Source of the DNA: an uncultured Eubacterium sp.
Lineage (GTDB): Bacteria; Bacillota; Clostridia; Lachnospirales; Lachnospiraceae
NCBI GenBank assembly: GCA_910589595.1
Contig: CAJUTM010000006.1
Coordinates: 1-64,000, forward strand
Length of the DNA stretch: 64,000 bases
Direction of reading: 5' to 3'
This document shows positions 1-8,213 of this stretch, in pieces. The position numbers and the translations under genes are program-made. A model generated the notes under the pieces. It was not told the origin of the DNA, did no database searches, and worked only from the letters and a program-made list of their open reading frames with translations. Each line of letters begins with the position of its first letter. Positions within the stretch are counted from its first letter, which is position 1.

Positions 1-71
1 GTTGGTTCGAAGAGATGGAGAAGCAATGTGTAGTTTTGAAGGTACTTCCTTCATACAAAGTAATTTGTAGT

Positions 72-145
72 GGCCTAGTGGCTCAGTTGGTTAGAGCGCC
101 GCCCTGTCACGGCGGAGGTCGTGGGTTCGAGTCCCATCTGGGTCG
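72..145 (+). tRNA. tRNA-Asp (GTC)
   Basis: Full cloverleaf of 74 nt. The acceptor stem GGCCTAG pairs with CTGGGTC (with G-T pairs), the discriminator is G, and the T-arm contains GGTTCGAGTCCC. The anticodon GTC is at 106-108. It is the first gene of a seven-tRNA array. CCA is not encoded. Confidence 0.97.
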
Positions 146-174
146 TTCAAGTATTTACTTGATTTTTTATAAAT

Positions 175-247
175 GGGATCTTAGCTCAGCTGGGAGAGCA
201 TCTGCCTTACAAGCAGAGGGTCACAGGTTCGAGCCCTGTAGGTCCCA
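175..247 (+). tRNA. tRNA-Val (TAC)
   Basis: A 73-nt cloverleaf with acceptor GGGATCT/AGGTCCC and discriminator A. The anticodon stem TCTGC/GCAGA carries the loop CTTACAA, giving anticodon TAC at 208-210. Second gene of the array. Confidence 0.97.
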
Positions 248-253
248 TTTCAC

Positions 254-326
254 GCCGACGTGGCTCAATTGGCAGAGCAGCTGATTTGTAATCAGCAGGT
301 TACCGGTTCAAGTCCGGTCGTCGGCT
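254..326 (+). tRNA. tRNA-Thr (TGT)
   Basis: A 73-nt cloverleaf. The acceptor GCCGACG/CGTCGGC is fully paired and the discriminator is T. The anticodon stem GCTGA/TCAGC carries the loop TTTGTAA (anticodon TGT). Only 6 nt separate it from tRNA-Val, so the two are processed from one transcript. Confidence 0.97.
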
Positions 327-331
327 TTTAT

Positions 332-413
332 GGGCGGATTCCCGAGTGGCCAAAGGGGGCAGACTGTAAATCTGTTAGCTACGCTTTCGAAGGTTCGAAT
401 CCTTCTCCGCCCA
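332..413 (+). tRNA. tRNA-Tyr (GTA)
   Basis: An 82-nt class II tRNA with a long variable arm. The acceptor is GGGCGGA/TCCGCCC with discriminator A. The anticodon loop CTGTAAA gives GTA. It lies 5 nt after tRNA-Thr. Confidence 0.96.
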
Positions 414-467
414 TTCCCGAGAGATAAAATCGGGTAATATAAAATATGAATATGCATTATGAATTGT

Positions 468-541
<74 letters not shown>

Positions 542-546
542 TTTAT

Positions 547-619
<73 letters not shown>

Positions 620-649
620 TTTTCTGTTAGATATTATCTGATAGAGAAT

Positions 650-722
650 GGGGCATTAGCTCAGGTGGTAGAGCACTTGACTTTTAATCAAGTTGTCCGG
701 GGTTCGAGTCCCCGATGCCTCA
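650..722 (+). tRNA. tRNA-Lys (TTT)
   Basis: A 73-nt cloverleaf with acceptor GGGGCAT/ATGCCTC and discriminator A. The anticodon loop CTTTTAA gives TTT. It is the last gene of the array, just ahead of a rho-independent terminator. Confidence 0.97.
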
Positions 723-733
723 TGGAAGAAAAG

Positions 734-765
734 AAAGGAAGTACCGGAAAATGGTACTTCCTTTT
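734..765 (+). terminator. Rho-independent terminator of the tRNA array
   Basis: A perfect 12-bp stem (734-745 AAAGGAAGTACC with 753-764 GGTACTTCCTTT) around a 7-nt loop. The descending strand ends in a T run. The A-rich ascending arm lets it also work for the GNAT gene that ends at 796 on the other strand. Confidence 0.85.
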
Positions 766-795
766 ACTATGCCAAAATGTATATTTTGGTTACAT

Positions 796-1218
796 TTAGT
801 TACACTTTTTTCTCATCCAAATATGCGGATGTCCCTCGTCATCATCAACTTTACTAAATTCCGTATAGCCGGCTTTTTTATAAAAAGCACTTGCCCTGCA
901 TTGAGCATGCAAAATAATAGTGGTGCCCCCAATTTTCTGGATGTATTGTTCTGCCTCTTTGACAATGGCCGAGCCCAGATTTTTTCCCCGATATTCTTTA
1001 ATGACTGCAAGTCTTCCCAATACATATGAATTCATCTCTGAATCCCAAAATATGCGGCAGGTGGCAACAGGCGTATTGTTTTCGTCATAAATAACAAAAT
1101 GTACAGCAGTTTCATCTGTATCATCAAATTCTCCTGAGTACCCCTGCTCATTGATAAATACTTTTGTCCTCACTTCTTTTGCATCGTCAGTAATTCCTTC
1201 ATATATTTCCATTTTCAT
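796..1218 (-). CDS. GNAT family N-acetyltransferase
   Basis: A 140-residue protein with the acetyl-CoA-dependent GNAT fold. The core motif is VLGRLAVIKEYRGKNLG, in which R-G-K-N-L-G is the pyrophosphate-binding loop of motif A. It is followed by LHAQCRASAFYKKAGY, typical of motif B. The nearest families I can name are small ElaA/YjcF-like acetyltransferases; the substrate cannot be read from sequence. The ATG at 1218 is preferred because GGAGG lies 11 nt upstream of it. An in-frame ATG at 1251 has no ribosome binding site and would add 11 residues that do not look like the family. It is a single gene, convergent with the tRNA array. Confidence 0.85.
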   Translation of the reverse strand: MKMEIYEGITDDAKEVRTKVFINEQGYSGEFDDTDETAVHFVIYDENNTPVATCRIFWDSEMNSYVLGRLAVIKEYRGKNLGSAIVKEAEQYIQKIGGTTIILHAQCRASAFYKKAGYTEFSKVDDDEGHPHIWMRKKCN

Positions 1219-1415
1219 CGCAACTGTGACCTCCGTGCTTTCGTTTTTCATATAAGATTATAAACGACAGTTATTAAAAAAGCCAGATAAATGACAGCAT
1301 TTTCATAAGAAACAACATTTATAAAAAGTTGTAGAAATAAGTACAATAGTAAGGTATAATATACAGAAATATCGAGTGAACAGAAGCAATCAGGCGCTTC
1401 AGAATGGAGATTACA

Positions 1416-2780
1416 ATGAATGACAGAAGTATTTATCGTCGGGCGTTAAAGCTGGCGGTGCCAATGATGATACAAAATGGTATTACAAATATGGTTACAT
1501 TGGTGGATAATGTTATGGTGGGAAGCCTCGGTACTGAGGCGATGACAGCAGTTTCCATTGTGGGGCAGTTAATTTTTGTTTTTAGTCTGGCTGTTTTTGG
1601 AGGAATATCCGGACCGGGTATTTATGGAGCCCAATATTATGGTCAGCGCAATATGGACGGATTTCGGAATTGTGTCCGCATGAAAATATGGATATGCATG
1701 TTTTGTGTTCTTGCCGGATTGGCAGCTTTTGTATTTGCCGGAGAGAATCTGATTGGACTTTATCTTCATGGAGAAAATGCAGCAATTGATACCGGATTGA
1801 CGATGAGTTATGCCAAACAATATATGGCGGTTATGCTTTTTACGCTTGTGCCTTTTGGCATTACGCAGATTTACGCCAGCAGTCTGCGGGAAACAGGCAA
1901 TAGCGTGAAGCCTATGGTGGCGGGAATTATTTCCGTATTTGTTGATATTGTATTTAATTATCTTCTTATATATGGAAAATACGGTTTTCCAGAATTGGGT
2001 GTGCGCGGAGCAGCGATAGCAACAGTAATGGCGCGTATTGTCGAGTGCCTTATTGTAATTATTTGGGCTCATATTAGAAAAGAAGAACATGATTTTTTAC
2101 ATGGATTATACCGGACGCTGCTTCTGCCGAAAGAATTGATGAGTAAAATGATTAAGAAAGGATTACCAATCTTTTTTAATGAATTTCTATGGGCCGGCGG
2201 TATGGCGGCGCTGACACAGTGCTATTCGACAAGGGGATTGGAAATTGTAGCTGGACTGACAATTTCTAATGCCATCTGCAATTTGCTGAATGTAGTGTTT
2301 GTCGCTTTAGGCTCAGCCGTTGGTATTTTGATAGGGCAGACGTTAGGCGCAAGCCAGTATGAGAGAGCAAAGAAGAATGCTTTCCAGCTTATGTGGTTTA
2401 CCGGCGCAGTCTGTATTGTGCTGACGGTTATACTCATATCTCTCTCCGGTGTTTTTCCAACGTTTTACGATACGACGGAAGAGGTACGAAAGTACGGGCA
2501 GTGGTTTATTATTGTGACGGCGTTGTTTTTTCCTGTGCAGGGATTTCTCAATTCCCTTTATTTTACGCTCCGCTCCGGTGGAAAAACGATAGTTACTTTT
2601 CTGTTTGACAGCGTATATACATGGGCGATACCGATACCGTTGGCGCTCTGCTTATGCTTTTATACGCAGCTTCCGATTCTCGGCGTTTTTGTTATTGTAC
2701 AAGCGGCGGATATTATAAAACTTATTGTCGGTTATGTACTCATACAAAAAGGAATGTGGATTAGTAATATTGTGGAATAG
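1416..2780 (+). CDS. MATE family multidrug/cation antiporter
   Basis: A 454-residue polytopic membrane protein with about 12 hydrophobic segments in two similar halves, as in MATE (multidrug and toxic compound extrusion) transporters. It has the usual length and the opening pattern LKLAVPMMIQNGITNMVTLV followed by an N-x-M-V-G-x-L-G motif in helix 1. MATE proteins export organic cations in exchange for Na+ or H+; the substrate is not predictable here. The ATG at 1416 is chosen because GGAG (1406-1409) sits 6 nt before it; an in-frame ATG at 1404 lacks a site. A TATAAT box at 1355-1360 may be its -10. It is monocistronic. Confidence 0.9.
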   Translation: MNDRSIYRRALKLAVPMMIQNGITNMVTLVDNVMVGSLGTEAMTAVSIVGQLIFVFSLAVFGGISGPGIYGAQYYGQRNMDGFRNCVRMKIWICMFCVLAGLAAFVFAGENLIGLYLHGENAAIDTGLTMSYAKQYMAVMLFTLVPFGITQIYASSLRETGNSVKPMVAGIISVFVDIVFNYLLIYGKYGFPELGVRGAAIATVMARIVECLIVIIWAHIRKEEHDFLHGLYRTLLLPKELMSKMIKKGLPIFFNEFLWAGGMAALTQCYSTRGLEIVAGLTISNAICNLLNVVFVALGSAVGILIGQTLGASQYERAKKNAFQLMWFTGAVCIVLTVILISLSGVFPTFYDTTEEVRKYGQWFIIVTALFFPVQGFLNSLYFTLRSGGKTIVTFLFDSVYTWAIPIPLALCLCFYTQLPILGVFVIVQAADIIKLIVGYVLIQKGMWISNIVE

Positions 2781-2824
2781 TCGCAAGAAAAACAGGCAAC
2801 AGTTCATAAAACCTCATAAAAGTC

Positions 2825-2853
2825 TTGAAACATGACAAAAGGGAGATTATAAT
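2825..2853 (+). promoter_or_regulatory. Sigma-A type promoter of the chemoreceptor gene
   Basis: TTGAAA at 2825-2830, a 17-bp spacer and TATAAT at 2848-2853. It ends 38 bp before the start codon of the methyl-accepting chemotaxis gene. Confidence 0.75.
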
Positions 2854-2891
2854 AGAAATCAGATAAATAGACAATAATGAGGGGGTTGCTT

Positions 2892-4970
2892 ATGAAATCT
2901 TTAAAATTCAGAGTGATTCGGAATATAGTCGGCACCGTACTTATTGGAACGTTAATCTGCGGTGCGGTCAGTATGTTCAATTCACTTTCTGTTGCCAATC
3001 AGGATGCAAAAAAAATGTTGATAGATGTGGCAACGGAGAATGGTTTAAAGCTTGATAATTCGTTATCTCAAATTGAGTCGTCTGTAAATACGCTTGCCAA
3101 TATGACGATTCGTACGATTGATGATATCGACCGTTTTCAGAAAGATGCCGGATATGTGAAAAAATGTACGGATAAGCTGCAGGACATTGCACTGGAAAGC
3201 GCTGTCAACACACAGGGGGCAATGACTTATTACATACGGTATAATCCGGATTTTACGGAGGCTACCTCCGGATTATTTGCATCGAAAGAAAGTGTGGATG
3301 CTGAATTTAAGTCATTGACTCCGACGGATTTCAGCAGTTACGATAAGGATGATTTAGAACATGTCGGATGGTATTATATTCCAGTTAATAACGGTAAACC
3401 GACATGGATGGAGCCATACTTAAATTCAAACATTAATGTATACATGATATCCTATGTAGTGCCGATTGTCATTGACAATGTTAAAGTGGGTATTGTTGGT
3501 ATGGATATTGATTTTAAGGAAATGCAGAAACAGGTCAATGAAGCAAAAAGTTTTGGTCATGGATATGGATTTCTGGTTAATGCGGAAAATAAGATTATGA
3601 GCCATCCGAACGCAAAATATGGAAGCGCTGTGTCGGATATTGATAAAAATCTGCAAGAATTTCTTGCCGGAGACGATGGCGAATCAGTTTTGGCGTATTC
3701 AAACAAAGGCAAAAAGGAATCGGCGGCATTTGTTAATTTGAAAAATGGCATGAAGCTGGTTATGGCAGCGCCTACTTCAGAAATACAACAATCATCAAAA
3801 ACGTTGTTTATCTGGATTTGTATCGCCATGTTAGTTGCTGTTTTATATGGATTGTTGGTAGCTTTCCTGTTTAGCCGTAATCTAGTGACACCGATTCGGC
3901 AGTTGACCGAGATTGTAGAGGATACGGCAGATTTGAACTTCCGGCAGAATCCGAACAGTGCAAAATTGATTCAAATCAAGGATGAAACTGGGGAGATGGC
4001 GCGGGCCATCCGTAAGATGCGCAAGAAGCTGCGCGAGATGGTAAATCTCATTGAGACGACGGGTCTGACACTGGGAGATAACGTGACGGATTTGAATGAG
4101 AACATGATTAACGTAAACGAAATATGCAGTAACAATTCCGCTACGATAGAAGAATTGGCGGCTGCCATGGAAGAGGCGGCTAGTGCAACCGACATGGTAA
4201 AACATGCGATTGAACAGGTAGACCAGAATGCCAAAGATATTGAGCAGTTGTCCGGAGAGGGAGCGCAAAATTCCCTGCAGGTAAAAGAGCGGGCAGTTGC
4301 ACTTAAGAAAATGACGGCGGAAGCCGGAGAGCGTACGACAACGATGTACGAAGAGGTGCGTGGCAGCTCGAAAGAAGCGATGGAACAGGCGCAGGCAGTC
4401 GAGCGAATTAATGAGCTGACACAGAATATTATGGATATATCTTCCCAAACAAATCTTCTGGCGTTGAATGCTTCCATTGAGGCGGCGCGAGCAGGTGAAG
4501 CCGGAAAGGGATTTGCTGTTGTGGCAACAGAGATTGGAAAGCTGGCTTCCCAGACGCAGGATGCGGTGACGGATATTAATGATATTATCGAACAGGTGAA
4601 TACGGCAGTATCAGGTCTGACCGACTGTCTGAATAATGCCATGGCTTTTCTGGACAGCACGGTACAGGAAGATTACAAAAACTTCCAGCATATCGGTGAG
4701 AATTATGACGAAGACGCCAGCTCCTATCAAGAGGGAATGGAAAGGATTAATAATGCGATTAAGCAGCTCGTAAGTGCGATTGCAGAAATTACCTTGTCAA
4801 CGCAGGAAATTAACGATACGGTAGGAGAATCAGCGGTAGGAGTATCGGATATTGCCGGCAAGACTTGTGAAATGGCTCAGAAAATTGAAGAAACCGGAGC
4901 CTTTATGGATGAAAGCAGAAAGAGCGCTAAAGACCTCAATGGCATTGTATCCGAATTTGAACTGAGTTAA
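2892..4970 (+). CDS. Methyl-accepting chemotaxis protein with dCACHE sensor
   Basis: A 692-residue transmembrane chemoreceptor. TM1 is at about residues 5-28 and is followed by an extracytoplasmic region of about 270 residues that looks like a double CACHE (dCACHE) ligand-binding domain. TM2 is at about 303-326 (WICIAMLVAVLYGLLVAFL), then a HAMP segment and the long cytoplasmic signalling coiled coil. The hairpin tip carries the invariant core NLLALNASIEAARAGEAGKG at about 517-536, which contacts CheA/CheW. No C-terminal CheR-docking pentapeptide is seen. GAGGGGG at 2879-2885 places the start at 2892 rather than 2877. dCACHE domains often bind amino acids, which fits the importer downstream, but that link is inference. 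Confidence 0.93.
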   Translation: MKSLKFRVIRNIVGTVLIGTLICGAVSMFNSLSVANQDAKKMLIDVATENGLKLDNSLSQIESSVNTLANMTIRTIDDIDRFQKDAGYVKKCTDKLQDIALESAVNTQGAMTYYIRYNPDFTEATSGLFASKESVDAEFKSLTPTDFSSYDKDDLEHVGWYYIPVNNGKPTWMEPYLNSNINVYMISYVVPIVIDNVKVGIVGMDIDFKEMQKQVNEAKSFGHGYGFLVNAENKIMSHPNAKYGSAVSDIDKNLQEFLAGDDGESVLAYSNKGKKESAAFVNLKNGMKLVMAAPTSEIQQSSKTLFIWICIAMLVAVLYGLLVAFLFSRNLVTPIRQLTEIVEDTADLNFRQNPNSAKLIQIKDETGEMARAIRKMRKKLREMVNLIETTGLTLGDNVTDLNENMINVNEICSNNSATIEELAAAMEEAASATDMVKHAIEQVDQNAKDIEQLSGEGAQNSLQVKERAVALKKMTAEAGERTTTMYEEVRGSSKEAMEQAQAVERINELTQNIMDISSQTNLLALNASIEAARAGEAGKGFAVVATEIGKLASQTQDAVTDINDIIEQVNTAVSGLTDCLNNAMAFLDSTVQEDYKNFQHIGENYDEDASSYQEGMERINNAIKQLVSAIAEITLSTQEINDTVGESAVGVSDIAGKTCEMAQKIEETGAFMDESRKSAKDLNGIVSEFELS

Positions 4971-4988
4971 GAGTAAAAGATAAAAAGG

Positions 4989-5023
4989 AACAAGGGGCGA
5001 GGTGATAATCGCCCCTTGTTTTG
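4989..5023 (+). terminator. Rho-independent terminator after the chemoreceptor gene
   Basis: A 12-bp stem AACAAGGGGCGA (4989-5000) pairs with TCGCCCCTTGTT (5009-5020), with a short loop and a brief T tract. It isolates the chemoreceptor gene from the downstream ABC operon. Confidence 0.85.
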
Positions 5024-5064
5024 AGTTTGTGAGGTAAATATCGTGATTATGGAGAGATGGTATA

Positions 5065-5093
5065 TTGCAAAATCTTGCATTTCATGGTATGAT
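5065..5093 (+). promoter_or_regulatory. Promoter of the amino-acid ABC importer operon
   Basis: TTGCAA at 5065-5070, a 17-bp spacer and TATGAT at 5088-5093. It lies 33 bp ahead of the TTG start codon of the binding-protein gene. Confidence 0.65.
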
Positions 5094-5126
5094 AATCTGA
5101 CTAATGTAAAATAGGAGGAATGAAAA

Positions 5127-6020
5127 TTGAAAAAATTATTGACATTAAGTCTCGTTTTTGCGATGACAGCAGTTATGTTAAGCGGATGCGGCAGTACCGA
5201 TTCCGGTTCTGGTTCTCAGCAGACAGACAACGCTGACAAAGCTGGTGAAGCAAACAAAGTAAAAGTAATTGATGTAGATTTGACAAAAGAACAATATGCA
5301 TTTGGCGTGGACAAAGACCAGCCGGAGCTGTTGCAGAAAGCGAATGAATTTATCAAAGAGATTCAGGAAAATGGAAAGTTTGATGAAGTCTGCAATAAGT
5401 ATTTTGGCGGCGCTGAGCCAACGCCAATTAAATCAGCGGAATTAAATCCATCCAAAGACCAGTTAGTAGTAGCAACCAATGCGGCATTCGAGCCATTTGA
5501 GTATACAAAGGGCGACAGTTACTACGGTATTGATATGGAACTTGCCGCTATGCTGGCAGAGAAACTCGGCAAAGAATTAGTTATTCAAAATATGAAATTT
5601 GATGCCGTATGTCTTTCGGTCGGACAGCATAAATGCGATATTGCCATGGCGGGCCTGACAGTTCAGGAAGACCGTAAAAAGTATGTGGATTTTGCCGATT
5701 CTTATTACAATGCCTCACAACGTCTGATTGTCAGGGAAGATTGTAAGGAATTTGATTCATGCAAAGATGTGGCGGCTATTGAGAAGATTTTGAAGACAAA
5801 GGATAAAAGCGTCAAAATAGGTGTGCAGACTGGTACAACCGGACAGTTCTATTGCGAGGGTGACAAGAAAATGGAATATGAGGGCTTTTCGGTAACGACA
5901 AAAGGATATGAAAATGGTTCCCTTGCCGTACAGGATTTGCTGAACAAAAATCTTGACTATGTAATTATCGATTCCGCTCCGGCGAAATGTATTACGGAAG
6001 CAATTAATAAAGTTCAGTAA
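5127..6020 (+). CDS. Amino-acid ABC transporter substrate-binding lipoprotein, domain order permuted
   Basis: A 297-residue lipoprotein of the polar amino-acid binding family (SBP_bac_3). The signal peptide ends in the lipobox LSGC (Cys about 21). The TTG at 5127 is the start: AGGAGG lies 8 nt upstream and the nearby ATG at 5120 is out of frame. The order of the fold is unusual. The segment VKVIDVDLTKEQYAFGVDK, followed by ELLQKANEFI and GKFDEVCNKYFG (about residues 46-92), normally closes such proteins but here comes first. The usual N-terminal strand LVVATNAAFEPFEY begins only near residue 111, and the protein ends directly after VIIDSAPAK. It forms an operon with the permease and ATPase genes. 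The ligand is probably a polar amino acid; which one is unknown. Confidence 0.9.
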   Translation: MKKLLTLSLVFAMTAVMLSGCGSTDSGSGSQQTDNADKAGEANKVKVIDVDLTKEQYAFGVDKDQPELLQKANEFIKEIQENGKFDEVCNKYFGGAEPTPIKSAELNPSKDQLVVATNAAFEPFEYTKGDSYYGIDMELAAMLAEKLGKELVIQNMKFDAVCLSVGQHKCDIAMAGLTVQEDRKKYVDFADSYYNASQRLIVREDCKEFDSCKDVAAIEKILKTKDKSVKIGVQTGTTGQFYCEGDKKMEYEGFSVTTKGYENGSLAVQDLLNKNLDYVIIDSAPAKCITEAINKVQ

Positions 6021-6049
6021 ATGGAAACCGTGAATTTATTAGGAAGAGC

Positions 6050-6079
6050 ACATAGGTTCGCAGCAATGCGAACCTATGT
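6050..6079 (+). other. Intercistronic hairpin capped by a GNRA tetraloop
   Basis: A perfect 13-bp stem (6050-6062 ACATAGGTTCGCA with 6067-6079 TGCGAACCTATGT) closed by GCAA, a GNRA tetraloop, in the 74-bp gap between binding protein and permease. No T run follows, so it is more likely an mRNA-stabilising or partial attenuating structure than a full terminator. Such structures often keep the binding-protein message in excess over the membrane components. Confidence 0.75.
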
Positions 6080-6094
6080 TATATGAGGATTGTT

Positions 6095-6805
6095 ATGGGA
6101 AATTTTACAGCGAAGTGGAATCAATTTACAGAGGCTTTCATTGAGCAAAATGGCTATGAAAAAGTAATTGAGGGATTACAAAATACGGTTATTATTGCCG
6201 TATTGGGTCTGTTGATTGGAATATTGATTGGTATTATAATTGCCACGGTGCGCGTGGTGCCCAAGTATAACTGGATACCTCGTATTCTGAATGGTGTCTG
6301 TTCGGTATATGTAGGATTTTTCCGCGGTACGCCGGTTGTTGTACAATTGCTGCTCTTTTATTATGTGCTGCTTCCCGTTTTGGGATATCATATGACGGGT
6401 GTGCAAGTATCAATACTTGTTTTCGGACTGAACAGCGGCGCATACATATCGGAGATGGTGCGGGGCGGAATCTTATCGGTTGACGCCGGACAAATGGAAG
6501 CAGGCCGCGCGGTTGGTCTCAGTTTTGCAACTACGATGCGCAAAATTGTTATTCCGCAGGCAATTAAAAACATATTGCCGACACTGGGAAATGAATTTAT
6601 TGCACTGATAAAAGAAACGTCTGTTGTCAGCTTTGTCGGTGCGGCGGACTTATACGTGGCATTTAATTATATTGGAAGCAACAGTTATGAGTTTATGGTT
6701 CCGTATTTAGTCATGGCGCTCATCTATATTGTACTGGTCATGTTAATAAGTTTGGGGATTAAGATTATGGAAAGGAGCCTGAGAAAAAGTGATAGACGTA
6801 ATTAA
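6095..6805 (+). CDS. Amino-acid ABC transporter permease (HisM/GlnP family)
   Basis: A 236-residue inner-membrane subunit with about five transmembrane segments. The EAA cytoplasmic-loop motif is MEAGRAVGLSFATTMRKIVI, which docks onto the ATPase. The motif FFRGTPVVVQLLLFYY is typical of the polar amino-acid permease family. GAGGA at 6085-6089, 5 nt ahead, favours the ATG at 6095 over the in-frame one at 6083. Only one permease gene is present, so it probably works as a homodimer. Its 3' end overlaps the ATPase gene by 17 nt, suggesting translational coupling. Confidence 0.92.
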   Translation: MGNFTAKWNQFTEAFIEQNGYEKVIEGLQNTVIIAVLGLLIGILIGIIIATVRVVPKYNWIPRILNGVCSVYVGFFRGTPVVVQLLLFYYVLLPVLGYHMTGVQVSILVFGLNSGAYISEMVRGGILSVDAGQMEAGRAVGLSFATTMRKIVIPQAIKNILPTLGNEFIALIKETSVVSFVGAADLYVAFNYIGSNSYEFMVPYLVMALIYIVLVMLISLGIKIMERSLRKSDRRN

Positions 6806-7622
6806 TTTGCAGAAAAGCTTTGGTGACAATGTAGTCCTTGATGGCATTGACGTAACCATTGACAAGGGTGATATCGTAGTAGTTATCGGCCCGTCCGGCT
6901 CCGGCAAAAGTACTTTTCTCCGCTGTTTGAACTGTATGGAAGACCCGACCGGAGGCCAGATTATTTTTAATGGTGTTGATATCGCAGATATGAAAGTGGA
7001 TATTAACCTGCACAGACGCCATATGGGAATGGTGTTTCAGCATTTTAACTTATACAACAATAAGACAGTATTGGAAAATATTATGCTGGCGCCGGTATTC
7101 GTGCAGTGTCAGGATTTGAGAAAGGCAAAACGAAGTAACTTTTTTCTTCCTATTACCAATTTGTTCCGTGGCAAAGACAAGAAGAGGAAGCCGATAGAAA
7201 TTACGAAAAGCAAGCGGCAAGTGGTGGAAGAGGCAAAGAAGCAGGCAATGCATTTGTTAGAGAGGATTGGTCTACAGGATAAGGCAGATGTGTATCCATC
7301 GACATTATCGGGAGGACAAAAGCAGCGGGTAGCGATTGTCCGCTCATTGGCGATGAATCCAGACGTCATTTTGTTTGACGAGCCGACGAGCGCGTTAGAC
7401 CCGGAAATGGTCGGCGAAGTGTTAGATTTAATGAAAGCGCTTGCCCAAGAGGGGATGACGATGGTAATCGTCACGCATGAAATGGGTTTTGCAAAAGAAG
7501 TCGCAAATAAGGTACTGTTTATTGATGAGGGTAAAATTTTGGAGCAGGAATCACCGGACAAATTTTTTGGCAGTCCGAAAAATCCTAGGTTACAGGATTT
7601 CTTATCAAAAGTATTAGTTTAA
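6789..7622 (+). CDS. Amino-acid ABC transporter ATP-binding protein (GlnQ/HisP family)
   Basis: A 277-residue ABC ATPase with a GTG start at 6789 inside the permease gene; AGGAG lies 11 nt upstream. It has Walker A GPSGSGKS (about 36-43), a Q-loop at MVFQHFN, the signature LSGGQKQRVA, Walker B VILFDEPTSALDPE and the H-loop VTHEMGFA. It powers import with the preceding permease and binding protein. Family members are usually about 240-250 residues. The excess here is a Lys/Arg-rich insert of about 35 residues (roughly 110-145) between the Q-loop and the signature helix, containing FFLPITNLFRGKDKKRKP. Confidence 0.93.
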   Translation: MIDVINLQKSFGDNVVLDGIDVTIDKGDIVVVIGPSGSGKSTFLRCLNCMEDPTGGQIIFNGVDIADMKVDINLHRRHMGMVFQHFNLYNNKTVLENIMLAPVFVQCQDLRKAKRSNFFLPITNLFRGKDKKRKPIEITKSKRQVVEEAKKQAMHLLERIGLQDKADVYPSTLSGGQKQRVAIVRSLAMNPDVILFDEPTSALDPEMVGEVLDLMKALAQEGMTMVIVTHEMGFAKEVANKVLFIDEGKILEQESPDKFFGSPKNPRLQDFLSKVLV

Positions 7623-7636
7623 AAGGAGGAGAGAGT

Positions 7637-8173
7637 ATGGAGTTACAAAAAGTAATCGAGACAAGAAGAAGCGTCCGCAAGTATGACGCATCAAGAAAGG
7701 TGACAAAGGAGCAGATATCGGAAATCGTGCAGGCAGCTATTCAGGCACCTTCATGGAAAAATTCCCAGACGGCCAGATATCATGTTGTATTGTCGGATGA
7801 ACTGACAAAAACAATGCTCAATGATTGTCTGCCGGAATTTAATGCCAAAAATTCAGAGGGGGCGGCGCTGGTTGTCACAACCTTTGTAGCAAACCGCGCG
7901 GGATTTAACCGCGAGGGTCAGCCAGATAACGAAGTTGGCAACGGCTGGGGTTTTTATGATTTGGGATTACATAATGAAAATTTTGTCTTAAAGGCAAAAG
8001 AAATTGGACTGGATACTTTGATTATGGGGATTCGGGATGAAAAGAAAATTCGTGAAGTACTGCAAATTCCGGATGCGGAGACAATTGTAGCTGTGATTGC
8101 GCTCGGATATGGGGAGCAGGAGCCGGAGATGCCGAAGAGAAAGAAACCGGAAGACATTGTAACTTACTATTAA
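7637..8173 (+). CDS. Nitroreductase family FMN oxidoreductase
   Basis: A 178-residue protein of the FMN-dependent nitroreductase fold. The N-terminal RRSVRKYD contacts FMN phosphate, and the QAPSWKNSQT segment and the C-terminal VIALGYG motif are family marks. Such enzymes use NAD(P)H to reduce nitro groups, quinones or flavins; the natural substrate is not deducible. An AAGGAGGAGAG site lies just ahead of the ATG. It starts 14 nt after the ABC ATPase gene with no terminator between, so it is probably cotranscribed with the importer. Confidence 0.9.
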   Translation: MELQKVIETRRSVRKYDASRKVTKEQISEIVQAAIQAPSWKNSQTARYHVVLSDELTKTMLNDCLPEFNAKNSEGAALVVTTFVANRAGFNREGQPDNEVGNGWGFYDLGLHNENFVLKAKEIGLDTLIMGIRDEKKIREVLQIPDAETIVAVIALGYGEQEPEMPKRKKPEDIVTYY

Positions 8174-8213
8174 TCACCGTTTTGCAGCTCATTTTTGAAA
8201 GGTCGGACTTAAT

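Noticed and set aside
1..71. Possible rRNA operon tail before the tRNA array
   Set aside because: tRNA arrays often follow rRNA operons and the AT-rich leader resembles such spacers, but no 5S or 23S sequence can be identified in these 71 bases.
5120..5122. ATG as start of the ABC binding protein
   Set aside because: It is out of frame with the lipoprotein; the TTG at 5127 is in frame, 8 nt after AGGAGG, and opens a proper lipoprotein signal.
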